Shown: positions 27,403 to 35,762, counted from the stretch's first letter. The stretch is 64,000 nt of DNA from CBDHCC01 sp965219235 (GCA_965219235.1 OZ244721.1:1116001-1180000); one strand, 5' to 3'. A program made the numbers and translations. The notes: generated from the sequence alone by a model not told the origin.

Positions 27403-28931
27403 GCCCCCTCCTCCCGCCCGCCATGCTCCCGCTCGATCGCGGCCCGGTCGAGCTTGCCGTTGGGCGAGCGCGGCAGTTCGGCGAGCGCCACGATGCGGTC
27501 GGGCCATAGGAAGGCCGGCGTGTCGCGCTTCAGCGCCGCCATCAGCCGATCGGGCCAGCCCTCGCCCTCCCCGCTCGCCACCAGCCGGACCACCGCGCCC
27601 TTGTCGGCGTCGGGCACCCCGAACGCCACCGCGTCGAGCACCTCCCCGCTCGCGATCGCCGCCTCCTCGACCTCCGTCGGACTGACGCGGGTGCCCGCCA
27701 CCTTGATCATCGAGTCGGTGCGCGCAACGAAGGCGTGGCGACCCTCCGAGTCGCGGACCAGCGTGTCCCCCGACCACACCGCCGTGCCGCCGAGGCTGGA
27801 GGAGGGGGGCGCGGGACGGTAGCGCTCCGCCGTGCGCTCGGGATCGCGCCAGTAGCCCCGCGCGACCAGCGGACCGCAATGGACCAGCTCCCCCGGCTCG
27901 CCCGCGTCGCACTCGCCGCCGTCCGGCCGCACCACCAGCACCTGGGCGAAGGGAATCGCGGTGCCCACGCTGGTCGGATGGTCGTCGACCAGCGCGGGGT
28001 CGAGGCTGGTGGAGCGGAACGCCTCGGTCAGCCCATACATCAGGTGCAGCTCGGCCCCGGGGAACCGCTCGCGCAACGCGCGCACGACCGGCACCGGCAG
28101 CGCGCCGCCGGAGTTGGTCAGCCGCCGCAGCGTGTCGCCCGCGCCCTTGGGCCAGCGCGCCCGCGCAAGCTGAGCCCAGAGCGGCGGCACGCCGGCCAAG
28201 ACTGTGATCCGCTTGGCGGCGACCGCCTTCACGACGTCGCCGGGCAGCAGATAGTCGAGCGCCACCGCCGCCCCGCCCGCCATCCAGGCGGAGAACAGCC
28301 CGTTCTGGCCATAGTCGAACGACAGCGGCAGCACTGCCAGCGCGCGATCGTCGGGCGTCAGGCGCAGGAAGCGGCGCACCGACTCGGCGGCCAGCATCAG
28401 GTTGCGGTGGGTCAGCACCACGCCCTTCGGCCGGCCGGTCGAGCCGGAGGTGTAGAGGATCTGCGTCACCTCGTCGGCGTCGCGGGCCGAGAGCGGCAGG
28501 GCGTCCGTCGGGTCGTCGAACGCTCCCTCCTCCACAACGCGCGCGTGGCCGGCGTCGTCTGCGGTGAGCGTCGCCAGCCGCGCCTCGTCGCCGATCAGCA
28601 GCCGCGCGCCGCTGTCCGCCAGGATGTGCGCGACCTGCGCCCGCTTGAGCAGCGGATTGATCGGCACGCTCACCAGCCCCGCCCGCGCCGCGGCGAGCGG
28701 CAGCAGGCACGCGACCTGCGTCTTGGGCAGCCAGCAGGCGACCCGGTCGCCCGCACGGAGACCGTGGCGCGCCAGCCCGTGCGCGAGCGCGCCGACCCTT
28801 GACTCCAGCGCGGCACCGTCAAGCGTGAAGCCGCGGCCCGCCAGCGCCAACCGATCCTTCATCAGTCGGCGGCAAAGATGGTCCAGCGGCTCTGGAGGGG
28901 GCAGATCGAGATGCACGTCAGTCCTTTGCAA
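27399..28931 (-). CDS. Exosortase-associated acyl-CoA/acyl-AMP ligase
   Basis: 510 residues, ANL adenylating family. P-loop YTSGSTGRPKG (160-170), MYGLTEAFRS, the SGDTLVRDSEGRHAFVARTDSMIKVAGTRVSPTEVEE hinge region and catalytic lysine K493 in PRSPNGKLDR are intact. It would activate a carboxylic acid as an adenylate and load it on CoA or on the nearby acyl carrier protein. The ATG at 28931 overlaps the divergent GNAT gene start by 21 bp; an in-frame ATG at 28862 would remove the overlap. Confidence 0.9.
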   Translation of the reverse strand: MQRTDVHLDLPPPEPLDHLCRRLMKDRLALAGRGFTLDGAALESRVGALAHGLARHGLRAGDRVACWLPKTQVACLLPLAAARAGLVSVPINPLLKRAQVAHILADSGARLLIGDEARLATLTADDAGHARVVEEGAFDDPTDALPLSARDADEVTQILYTSGSTGRPKGVVLTHRNLMLAAESVRRFLRLTPDDRALAVLPLSFDYGQNGLFSAWMAGGAAVALDYLLPGDVVKAVAAKRITVLAGVPPLWAQLARARWPKGAGDTLRRLTNSGGALPVPVVRALRERFPGAELHLMYGLTEAFRSTSLDPALVDDHPTSVGTAIPFAQVLVVRPDGGECDAGEPGELVHCGPLVARGYWRDPERTAERYRPAPPSSSLGGTAVWSGDTLVRDSEGRHAFVARTDSMIKVAGTRVSPTEVEEAAIASGEVLDAVAFGVPDADKGAVVRLVASGEGEGWPDRLMAALKRDTPAFLWPDRIVALAELPRSPNGKLDRAAIEREHGGREEGA

Positions 28932-29978
28932 CCTTCCGGTCCGCCCGGTGCCGTTCTAGCGACCACCCGTTACCACAGCCTTGCCGATTGGCGCGCCTCG
29001 GCCGGCGGACGCCTGTCGGGGGAGGCCCAGCCGAGCCCGTATGACCGCTATGACTGGTTCGAGCGCACCGCCCGGCTGGCGGGCACGATCAAGCGGCCGC
29101 TCGTGCTGGCGGCCGGCGAGGGGAAGAGCGCGGCGTGGCTGCCGCTGGACGTGGTCGCGCCCGGCCGGGCACGGGCGCTGGCGAGCTGGTACACGCTGGC
29201 CTACCGCCCGGTGTTCGGCGACGGGCGCGGCACCGACGAGAGCCTGGGCGCGCTGGCACCGGCCGCCCGGCAGGCCGGCCTCGCCCGCATCGCACTGGAG
29301 CCGGTGCCGGAGTGGGACGGCAGCGCCGACCGCCTGGCCACGGCCTTCCGCGCCGCCGGCTGGCGCGCTGCGATCGAGGAGAAGACCGGCAACTGGGTCC
29401 ACGACATGGACGGACAGGACTGGCCGGCCTATCTCGCCTCGCGGCCGGGCCGGCTGCGCTCCACCATCCGCCGCAAGGAGCGTCGGACGGAGCTGACGAC
29501 GCACCTGCACCACACGATCGACGACGCGCTGTGGGCGGATTACGCCGCCGTCTTCGCGGCCAGCTGGAAGGGCGAGGAGGGCTCGCTGCCCTTCCTGCGC
29601 GACCTCGCCGGCCATGCCGCGGGCGAGAACGCGCTCCGGCTCGGTTTCGCCCGGCTTCAGGGTCGCGCCGTCGCCACCCAGCTCTGGACGGTGGACGGCG
29701 ACACCGCGGCCATCCACAAGCTCGCCTATCGCGAGCAGGCCCGCGCGCTGTCCGCCGGCACCGTGCTCTCCGCCGCGATGTTCCAGACCGCGATCGACAC
29801 CGACCGGGTGGCGCGGATCGACTATGGCACGGGCGACGACGGCTACAAGCGCGACTGGATGAGCGTGCGGCGGCGGCTGATGACCGTCACGCTGACCGAT
29901 CCGCGCTCTGGGACGGGCTTATGGTGGCTGGCGCGCGACCGCCTGGCCCGGCTTGTCGCCGTGATGGGAGCGCGTTAG
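28911..29978 (+). CDS. GNAT/FemAB-like acyltransferase (BioF2 domain)
   Basis: 355 residues from the ATG at 28911; the start is uncertain (a TTG lies at 28926 and an ATG at 28878). The C-terminal half is a GNAT-like domain with SRPGRLRSTIRRKERR, FAASWKGEEGSLPFLRDLAGHAA, GRAVATQLWTVDGDTAAIHKLAYREQARALSAGTVLSAAMFQTAID and DYGTGDDGYKRDWM, as in the exosortase-associated transferases. It could join an acyl-carrier-bound acid to an amine or sugar. It is divergent from the ligase and is followed 12 bp on by the carrier protein. Confidence 0.82.
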   Translation: MHVSPLQPSGPPGAVLATTRYHSLADWRASAGGRLSGEAQPSPYDRYDWFERTARLAGTIKRPLVLAAGEGKSAAWLPLDVVAPGRARALASWYTLAYRPVFGDGRGTDESLGALAPAARQAGLARIALEPVPEWDGSADRLATAFRAAGWRAAIEEKTGNWVHDMDGQDWPAYLASRPGRLRSTIRRKERRTELTTHLHHTIDDALWADYAAVFAASWKGEEGSLPFLRDLAGHAAGENALRLGFARLQGRAVATQLWTVDGDTAAIHKLAYREQARALSAGTVLSAAMFQTAIDTDRVARIDYGTGDDGYKRDWMSVRRRLMTVTLTDPRSGTGLWWLARDRLARLVAVMGAR

Positions 29979-29990
29979 CGCAGGCCGCCG

Positions 29991-30275
29991 ATGACCGACG
30001 CCTCGCCTCCTCCCGCCGCCGACCGGGTCGACGCCGCTTTGCGCTCCGTGCTGGTCGACGTGCTGGGCATCGACCGGGGCCGCGCCGACGACCTCCACGC
30101 GCTGTCGCCGCTGTTCGGCGCGATCCCCGAACTCGACTCGATGGCGGTCGCCAGCCTGCTCACCGAGCTGGAGGACCGGCTCGACATCGTCATCGACGAC
30201 GACGAGGTCGATGGCGAGATGCTGGAGACCTACGGCGCGCTCCTCTCCTTCGCGCGGGCCAAGGCCGGCGGGTGA
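29991..30275 (+). CDS. Acyl carrier protein
   Basis: 94 residues. The phosphopantetheine attachment serine is S50 in PELDSMAVASLL, in the expected Asp-Ser context, with acidic helices around it (LTELEDRLDIVIDDDEVDGEMLETYG). It would carry the acid activated by the neighbouring ligase. The stop shares GTGA with the next gene. Confidence 0.93.
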   Translation: MTDASPPPAADRVDAALRSVLVDVLGIDRGRADDLHALSPLFGAIPELDSMAVASLLTELEDRLDIVIDDDEVDGEMLETYGALLSFARAKAGG

Positions 30276-30973
30276 CGCCGACCGGCGGCTACGACACCCA
30301 CGTCTGGCGGGGGTCGGCCGAGCGGCTGTTCACGGTCGGCGAGGACCGCGACCTCCTGATCCTGCCCGCCCTCTTCGCCGAGGCGAACCGCACGCGGGCG
30401 TTCACGGTCGCGGTGATGCGGACGCTGGCGGGGCGAGGCTTGCGCTGCGTGCTGCCCGACCTGCCCGGGACGCTGGAGAGCCGGGCCACGCTGGCGAAGG
30501 TGAGCTGGCAGGACTGGTGTGCCTTCGTCCTCGACCTCGAGGCGACGCTGGACCGCCCGCTCGTGCTGGCGATCCGGGGCGGCGCGCTGCTGCCGACCGC
30601 GACGCCCAAGCGGCTGCATTTCGCGCCGACCAGCGGCGAACGCCTGCTACGCGACCTGCTGCGCGCGCGGCTGGCGAGCGACAAGGAGGCGAGGCGGGCG
30701 ACCACGATGGCGGCGCTGACGGCTGGCCTCGCGTATGGCACGGAACGGCTGGCCGGCTTCGACCTCGCGCCCGCCCTGTCGCAGCCGCTTGCCGCCGCCG
30801 AGGCACCACCGGAGGCCCACACCGTGCGGCTGACGAGCGACGCGGCCGAGGCGGACGCGCGGATCGACGGCCCCGCCCTGTGGCGGCGGGCGGAGCCGGG
30901 CACGGACGCACCGCTGGCGCACGCGCTGGCGGACCAGGCGACGGCGTGGAGCGACCGATGCGCCGCTGGCTGA
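30272..30973 (+). CDS. Exosortase-associated hydrolase 2-like protein, degenerate nucleophile elbow
   Basis: 233 residues from a GTG overlapping the carrier protein stop. The N-terminus (LFTVGEDRDLLILPALFAEANRTRAFTVAVMRTLAGRGLRCVLPDLPGTLES) looks like the first strands of an alpha/beta hydrolase. Where a GxSxG elbow would be expected there is AIRGGALLPT, without a serine or cysteine nucleophile. I therefore place it with the exosortase-system hydrolase 2 group on order and partial pattern, and doubt that it is a working hydrolase. It overlaps the following hydrolase by 16 bp. Confidence 0.6.
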   Translation: MTPTGGYDTHVWRGSAERLFTVGEDRDLLILPALFAEANRTRAFTVAVMRTLAGRGLRCVLPDLPGTLESRATLAKVSWQDWCAFVLDLEATLDRPLVLAIRGGALLPTATPKRLHFAPTSGERLLRDLLRARLASDKEARRATTMAALTAGLAYGTERLAGFDLAPALSQPLAAAEAPPEAHTVRLTSDAAEADARIDGPALWRRAEPGTDAPLAHALADQATAWSDRCAAG

Positions 30974-31755
30974 GCATCCCCTGCGAGGGCGAGTGGCTCG
31001 GCGCCGTTCTGGATGATGGCGGCGGCCCGCTCGGTGTGCTGATGGTGTCGGGCGGGAGCGAGCTGGCCTGCGGCGCGCACGGCGGCATGGCGGCCGTCGC
31101 CGCCGCATTGGCGGAGCGGGGCGCCGGCGTGCTGCGCTTCGACCGGAAGGGCGTGGGCGATTCGACGGGCGAGGATTCCGGCTTCCTCGACTCCGCACCC
31201 GACATCGCCGCCGCTCTGACCACGCTGCGCGCCGAGTGCCCGCAGGTGACGCGAGTGGTGGCCACCGGAAATTGCGATGCCGCCTGCGCCCTGCTGCTGG
31301 CCGAGGCCCAGGTGGATGCGCTCGTGCTCACCAACGTCTGGCTCGATCGCGAGGAGCCGGAGGGCGACGCCCCCACCCTGCCCCCGGCCGCCGCGATCCG
31401 CCGCCGCTACCTGGCGAGGCTCGCCTCGCCGCGCGAATGGTGGCGGCTGGCGAGCGGCGGCGTCGATCTCGCCAAGCTGGGGCGCGGTCTGCGCGCGGCG
31501 GCAGGCAGCGAGGCCCCGACCGCGCTGTCGGACCGGCTGACGACCGCGCTTGCCGCCATCGACGCGCCCGTCACCGTCCTGCTGGCGGACGGCGATGCCA
31601 CCGCCATCGGCTTCGCCGATGCGCTGGAACGGGCACCTCTCAAGTCGGCATCGACCCGGCTGGACGTCCGCCCCTATCCCAGCCGCTCCCACAGCTTCGC
31701 CGAGACGGCGGACCGCGAGGCGCTGGTGGAGGCCATCCTGTCGCACAGAGGGTGA
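30958..31755 (+). CDS. Exosortase-associated hydrolase 1 (alpha/beta fold)
   Basis: 265 residues. VLMVSGGSELACGAHGGMAAVAAALAERGAGVLRFDRKGVGDSTGE covers the oxyanion and acid strands; the nucleophile elbow reads ATGNCDAACALL, with cysteine in the place of the usual serine, as in the exosortase hydrolase 1 family; VLLADGDATA and SRSHSFAE supply the later acid and histidine. It probably works as a thioesterase or editing enzyme on the carrier protein product. The ATG at 30958 is chosen; a GTG 12 bases earlier is in frame. Confidence 0.82.
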   Translation: MRRWLSIPCEGEWLGAVLDDGGGPLGVLMVSGGSELACGAHGGMAAVAAALAERGAGVLRFDRKGVGDSTGEDSGFLDSAPDIAAALTTLRAECPQVTRVVATGNCDAACALLLAEAQVDALVLTNVWLDREEPEGDAPTLPPAAAIRRRYLARLASPREWWRLASGGVDLAKLGRGLRAAAGSEAPTALSDRLTTALAAIDAPVTVLLADGDATAIGFADALERAPLKSASTRLDVRPYPSRSHSFAETADREALVEAILSHRG

Positions 31756-31779
31756 AGCGGGAGCATTCGACCTTCCCAC

Positions 31780-31992
31780 GTTCGGACTGAGCCTGTCGAA
31801 GGGATGAGCGGAGGGGCATGTCTGGTGACCGCAACTCGCCACATCGTTCCTCCCCGGCACGGGAGGTGGCGCGGCGCAGCCGTGACGGAGGGGCTTGCCG
31901 AGGCTGAACGGCGGGGCCGGTCATCCCGACTAGCCTTGGGCAAGCCCCTCCACCACCCTGCGGGCGGTCCCCCTCCCCCTGCGGGGGGAGGA
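31780..31992. repeat. Repeat region after the hydrolase operon
   Basis: Three repeat-family elements occur in the 260 bp between the hydrolase and the YeiH-like gene: GTTCGGACTGAGCCTGTCGAAGG (31780-31811); a TCCTCCCC...GGGAGG...GACGGAGGGGCTTG element (about 31849-31905); and a CCCCTCCACCACC...GGTCCCCCTCCCC element (31941-31992) inverted with respect to it. Both converging genes end here, so the palindromes may terminate transcription. Confidence 0.7.
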
Positions 31993-32015
31993 ACCTCTTC
32001 CGTTCCCTCCCCACC

Positions 32016-33104
32016 TCACGCCACCAGATAGAGGGCCGCCAGCAGCGAAAGGGTCAGGCTGGTGAGCGACGCCGCCGCGATCGCCAGCAGCGGCTTTGGC
32101 CCGCTCACCAGAAGCTCCCGCAGCGGCGACCGGATGGCGATCGCCGTAACCGAGCAGGCGAGCAGCGCCGACGCCGTCGTCTGCGCCACCCCGCCCACCG
32201 CCACCGGCACCCAGCCGATCGAGTTCGCTCCGGCAAGGAGGAAGAAGCCCGCCACGAACCCCGGCACGATCGACGGGCGCGGTCCGCCGCCGCCGGCCTT
32301 CAGGAACAAGGGCAGCAGCGACAGCACGGGGGCGAGCAGCGCCACGCGCGTCAGCTTGACCACCGTGGCCACCTCGCCCGCGCCCTGCGAATAGGCGAAG
32401 CCGGCGCCGAGCGACTGGGCGACGTCGTGGATCGACGCGCCGTGCAGGAACCCGGCCTGCGCGTCGGTGAAGTGGAACAGGTGGGCGAGCACGGGGTAGA
32501 GCACCATCGCCAGCGCGCTGGCCGCCGAGATGCCGACCAGCACCAGGGTCAGCTGCGCCTGTCCGATCCGCCGCTCGCCCAAGGTGGTGGAGATCGAGAG
32601 CGCGGCCGACGCGCCGCAGATCGCCACCGAGCCGCCGGCGAGCGTGCCGAAGGAGGGGCCGAGGCCCAGCCGCCGCGCGACGATCACGCCGGCCCCGATC
32701 GTCGCCGCGACGATGACCACGATGGCGGCGAGCGATTCCGCCCCAAGCGACACCATCTGGGCGAAGGTGACGCGCAGGCCGATGAGCACGATGCCGATGC
32801 GCAGAAGGGTGCGCGACGCGAACACCAGTCCCGGCGTCAGCCGCGCGTCCTCGTTCAGGACATTGAGCGCCAGGCCGATGAGCAGCGCCATCAGCGTGAT
32901 CGGCGCGCCATAGTGATCGGCGATGAAACCCGCCGCCAGACTGCCGGCGACCGCCACCACCAGTCCCGGAGCCAGGTCGCGGGCCGAGGGTCGGCCCGGC
33001 ACGGACCCGTCCCGCACGTCGTTGTAGAGGTCCGCCGCCATGACCGGCGGCCGGGCGGCCGTTGGCGTCACTCCCGACCCGGAGGAGCCGCTGCCGCCCG
33101 TCAC
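32016..33104 (-). CDS. YeiH family putative sulfate exporter
   Basis: 362 residues with about ten hydrophobic segments, including LAPGLVVAVAGSLAAGFI and LRIGIVLIGLRVTFAQMV, and the family signature GGSVAICGASAALSIS. The UPF0324/YeiH family is annotated as putative sulfate exporters, but its true substrate is unsettled. A GTG at 33104 overlaps the trxB stop (GTGA); an ATG at 33041 gives a start with no long serine/glycine leader and is also possible. It is co-transcribed with trxB. Confidence 0.87.
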   Translation of the reverse strand: MTGGSGSSGSGVTPTAARPPVMAADLYNDVRDGSVPGRPSARDLAPGLVVAVAGSLAAGFIADHYGAPITLMALLIGLALNVLNEDARLTPGLVFASRTLLRIGIVLIGLRVTFAQMVSLGAESLAAIVVIVAATIGAGVIVARRLGLGPSFGTLAGGSVAICGASAALSISTTLGERRIGQAQLTLVLVGISAASALAMVLYPVLAHLFHFTDAQAGFLHGASIHDVAQSLGAGFAYSQGAGEVATVVKLTRVALLAPVLSLLPLFLKAGGGGPRPSIVPGFVAGFFLLAGANSIGWVPVAVGGVAQTTASALLACSVTAIAIRSPLRELLVSGPKPLLAIAAASLTSLTLSLLAALYLVA

Positions 33105-34087
33105 TCCGCCACCATCATCTCCTGGCGCTGCTTGTTGGCCTGGTAATCCTGCTCCTCCAGGAACGCCTCCGCGTCCAGCGCGGCCATGCAGCCGGTGCCC
33201 GCCGCCGTCACCGCCTGGCGATAGTGCTGGTCCATGACGTCTCCGCAGGCGAAGACGCCCTCCACGCTGGTTTTCGTCGTGCCCGGCTCAACCCGGATGT
33301 AGCCGCCGTCGAGCGTCAGCTGGTCGGCGAACAGCTCGGTGGCGGGCGAGTGGCCGATCGCGACGAAGCCGCCCTCCGCCGCGACATGGCTCGGCTCGCC
33401 CGTCACCGTATCGACCAGGTCGACGCCGACCAGCCCCTCCGGCTGGCCGCCGGAAACGAAGCGCTCCACCCGCGTGTTCCAGAGCACCGTGATCTTGTCG
33501 TTGGCGAACAGGCGGTCCTGCAGGATCTTCTCCGCGCGCAAGCCGTCGCGCCGGTGGATCAGCGTAACGTCGTGCGAGTGGTTGGTGAGGTAGAGCGCCT
33601 CCTCCACCGCCGTGTTGCCGCCGCCGATCACCACCACCTTCTTGCCGCGATAGAAGAACCCGTCGCACGTCGCGCAGGCCGACACGCCCTTGCCCTTCAA
33701 CGCCTCCTCGCTGTCCAGCCCCAGCCAGCGCGCCTGCGCCCCGGTGGCGATGATCAGCGTGTCGGCGACGTAGACCGTGCCGGAGTCGCCGTAGAGGCGG
33801 AACGGCCGCTCCGACAGGTCGACGCGCGCGATGTGGTCGTACATCAGCTGGGTGCCGACGGCCTCGGCCTGGGCCGACATCTCCTCCATCAGCCACGGCC
33901 CCTGGATCACGTCGCGGAAGCCCGGATAATTCTCCACGTCGGTCGTCGTGGTGAGCTGCCCGCCGGGCGCGATGCCCTGCACCAGGATCGGCGCGTGGCC
34001 GGCGCGCGCGGCGTAGATCGCGGCGGTCAGCCCGCCCGGGCCGGAGCCCAGGATCACGACGCGGGCGGAGTGGGTGGCGGTGGTCAT
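33101..34087 (-). CDS. trxB: Thioredoxin reductase
   Basis: 328 residues, low-molecular-weight type. FAD-binding GSGPGGLTAAIYAARAG (14-30), NADPH-binding VVIGGGNTAVEEA (about 152-164), redox-active C138-X2-C141 in SACATCDG and the C-terminal ACGDVMDQHYRQAVTAAGTGCMAAL are all present. It reduces thioredoxin with NADPH in the cytoplasm. The gene is divergent from rph, with a hairpin repeat in between. Confidence 0.96.
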   Translation of the reverse strand: MTTATHSARVVILGSGPGGLTAAIYAARAGHAPILVQGIAPGGQLTTTTDVENYPGFRDVIQGPWLMEEMSAQAEAVGTQLMYDHIARVDLSERPFRLYGDSGTVYVADTLIIATGAQARWLGLDSEEALKGKGVSACATCDGFFYRGKKVVVIGGGNTAVEEALYLTNHSHDVTLIHRRDGLRAEKILQDRLFANDKITVLWNTRVERFVSGGQPEGLVGVDLVDTVTGEPSHVAAEGGFVAIGHSPATELFADQLTLDGGYIRVEPGTTKTSVEGVFACGDVMDQHYRQAVTAAGTGCMAALDAEAFLEEQDYQANKQRQEMMVAE

Positions 34088-34154
34088 TGCGGCGGGGCTC
34101 CTTGTCTGGTCGCGAGATAGGGAGGCGGGGGGCGGGAGTCACGGGCGCAAAAAG

Positions 34155-34178
34155 CCCTCTCCCCTTCAGGGGAGAGGG
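34155..34178. repeat. Perfect CCCTCTCCCC palindrome between trxB and rph
   Basis: CCCTCTCCCC-TTCA-GGGGAGAGGG forms a perfect 10-bp hairpin in the divergent trxB/rph gap, preceded by a short A run. It belongs to the family at 10334-10359 and 39650-39716. Because both genes point away from it, it is not a terminator of either; it is in the rph leader. Confidence 0.75.
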
Positions 34179-34243
34179 TTGGGAGGAGGCTTTATGGAAA
34201 CCGCCCCCTCCCCTACAGCCGCCGCACACCACAGGAGACCCCC

Positions 34244-34957
34244 ATGCGACCCTCCGGCCGCGCGCCCGACGAGATGCGCCCCGTCACGTTCGAGACGAAC
34301 TTCACCCGCCATGCGGAGGGATCCGTGCTCGCCTCCTTCGGCGACACGCGCGTGCTGGTGACGGCGTCCGTCGAGGAGCGGCTGCCGCCCTGGCTGCGCG
34401 GGCAGGGCCGGGGCTGGGTCACGGCGGAATACGGAATGCTGCCGCGCGCCACCCACACGCGGGGCAATCGCGAGGCGGCGCGCGGCAAGCAGTCGGGGCG
34501 CACGCAGGAGATCCAGCGGCTGATCGGCCGGTCGGCGCGCGCGGCCTGCGACCTGAAGCGGTTGGGCGAGCGCCAGATCACGCTCGACTGTGACGTGCTC
34601 CAGGCGGACGGCGGCACGCGCACGGCGGCGATCAGCGGCGCGTGGGTGGCGATGCGGCTGGCGGTCAATGGGCTGATGACGGCGGGCAAGCTGGCCGCCG
34701 ACCCGCTCACCCATCAGGTCGCCGCCGTGTCGTGCGGGGTCCATCAGGGCACGCCGGTGCTCGACCTCGACTATGCCGAGGATTCGGCCGCCGACGCCGA
34801 CGCCAATTTCGTGCTGCTGGGCGACGGCCGGCTGGTCGAGGTGCAGGCGACCGCCGAGCACGACGCCTTCGAGGAGGAGGCGCTGCTCCGCCTGCTGCGC
34901 CTCGCGCGGATCGGCTGCGACGGGATCGCGGCGGCCCAGCGGCGGGCGGTGGCGTGA
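34244..34957 (+). CDS. rph: Ribonuclease PH
   Basis: 237 residues, normal length. It is a phosphate-dependent 3'-5' exonuclease that trims tRNA 3' ends and helps rRNA turnover. Landmarks: MRPSGRAPDEMRPVTFET, GDTRVLVTASVEE, GWVTAEYGMLPRATHTR, the RNase PH core DCDVLQADGGTRTAAISGAWVA and FVLLGDGRLVEVQATAEHDAF. CAGGAGA precedes the ATG. It ends in a GTGA overlap with rdgB. Confidence 0.97.
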   Translation: MRPSGRAPDEMRPVTFETNFTRHAEGSVLASFGDTRVLVTASVEERLPPWLRGQGRGWVTAEYGMLPRATHTRGNREAARGKQSGRTQEIQRLIGRSARAACDLKRLGERQITLDCDVLQADGGTRTAAISGAWVAMRLAVNGLMTAGKLAADPLTHQVAAVSCGVHQGTPVLDLDYAEDSAADADANFVLLGDGRLVEVQATAEHDAFEEEALLRLLRLARIGCDGIAAAQRRAVA

Positions 34958-35643
34958 GCCTGTCCTGGCCGGGTCCGCAGGCGGTCCGCAAGCTGGCGCC
35001 CGGACGGCTGGTGATCGCCAGCCACAATCCGGGCAAGGTGCGCGAGATCGCCGCGCTGCTCGGCCCCCACGGCGTCGAGCCGGTGTCGGCCGCCGAGCTG
35101 GACCTGCCGGAGCCCGAGGAGACCGGCACCACCTTCGTCGCCAATGCCGAGTTGAAGGCGCGTCAAGCGGCCGACCTGTCCGGCCTGCCCGCGCTCGCCG
35201 ACGACAGCGGCCTGGTGGCCGAGGCGCTGGGCGACCAGCCGGGCCTCCACTCGGCGCGCTGGGGCGAGGCGGGGTTCCTGGCTGACGTTTACAAGGATCA
35301 CACATCCGCAAATCGGCCCCACCCGGCTGGCCAGCGGGATTTCTCCCTGGCCATGAGTCGGTTGCAGTACGCTCTTGAGAACCAGGGCGAGGAAACGGAC
35401 CGCTCCGCCCACTTCGTCTGCGCGCTCGCGCTCGCCTGGCCTGACGGCCATTCGGAGAACTGGGAGGGGCGCGTCGAGGGCCACCTGGTTTGGCCGCCGC
35501 GTGGCGACAACGGCTTCGGCTACGACCCGATGTTCGTCGCCGACGGGGCGATGCGCACCTATGGCGAGCTGAGCCCGGAGGAGAAGCACGCCGACAACCA
35601 CCGCGCCCGCGCCTTCGCCGAGCTGGTGCGGGATGCGTTGTGA
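34954..35643 (+). CDS. rdgB: Non-canonical purine NTP pyrophosphatase (RdgB/HAM1) with an internal insertion
   Basis: 229 residues from a GTG start, longer than the usual 195-210. It hydrolyses dITP and XTP to keep them out of DNA. The substrate site ASHNPGKVREI, FVANAELKARQA, LPALADDSGLVAEAL, GDNGFGYDPMFV and the C-terminal SPEEKHADNHRARAFAEL are intact. Between SARW and the RDFSLAM helix lies an extra stretch of about 15-20 residues (GEAGFLADVYKDHTSANRPH) whose codons are A/T-ending more often than in the rest of the gene. Function is likely kept because all catalytic motifs survive. Confidence 0.92.
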   Translation: MSLSWPGPQAVRKLAPGRLVIASHNPGKVREIAALLGPHGVEPVSAAELDLPEPEETGTTFVANAELKARQAADLSGLPALADDSGLVAEALGDQPGLHSARWGEAGFLADVYKDHTSANRPHPAGQRDFSLAMSRLQYALENQGEETDRSAHFVCALALAWPDGHSENWEGRVEGHLVWPPRGDNGFGYDPMFVADGAMRTYGELSPEEKHADNHRARAFAELVRDAL

Positions 35644-35673
35644 GGCGAGTTCATGAACGCCTCTTTCACCCCC

Positions 35674-35762
35674 GTTCGGGCTGAGCTTGTCGAAGTCCCG
35701 CCCTTCTTCTGCACAAACGCTCCCTGAGAAGGGCAGCGCTTCGACAGGCTCAGCGCGAACGG
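35674..35762. repeat. Inverted CTGAGCTTGTCGAAG repeat pair covering the 5' end of hemW
   Basis: GTTCGGGCTGAGCTTGTCGAAG (35674-35695) is matched inversely by CTTCGACAGGCTCAGCGCGAAC (35739-35762). The pair brackets about 43 bp and overlaps the putative hemW start. It belongs to the same family as 13411-13735 and 31780-31811. Confidence 0.9.

Noticed and set aside
35653..35727. ATG-started 24-codon frame between rdgB and hemW
   Set aside because: It crosses the repeat, is out of frame with hemW and shows no conserved feature. It may only be a remnant of the native hemW start.
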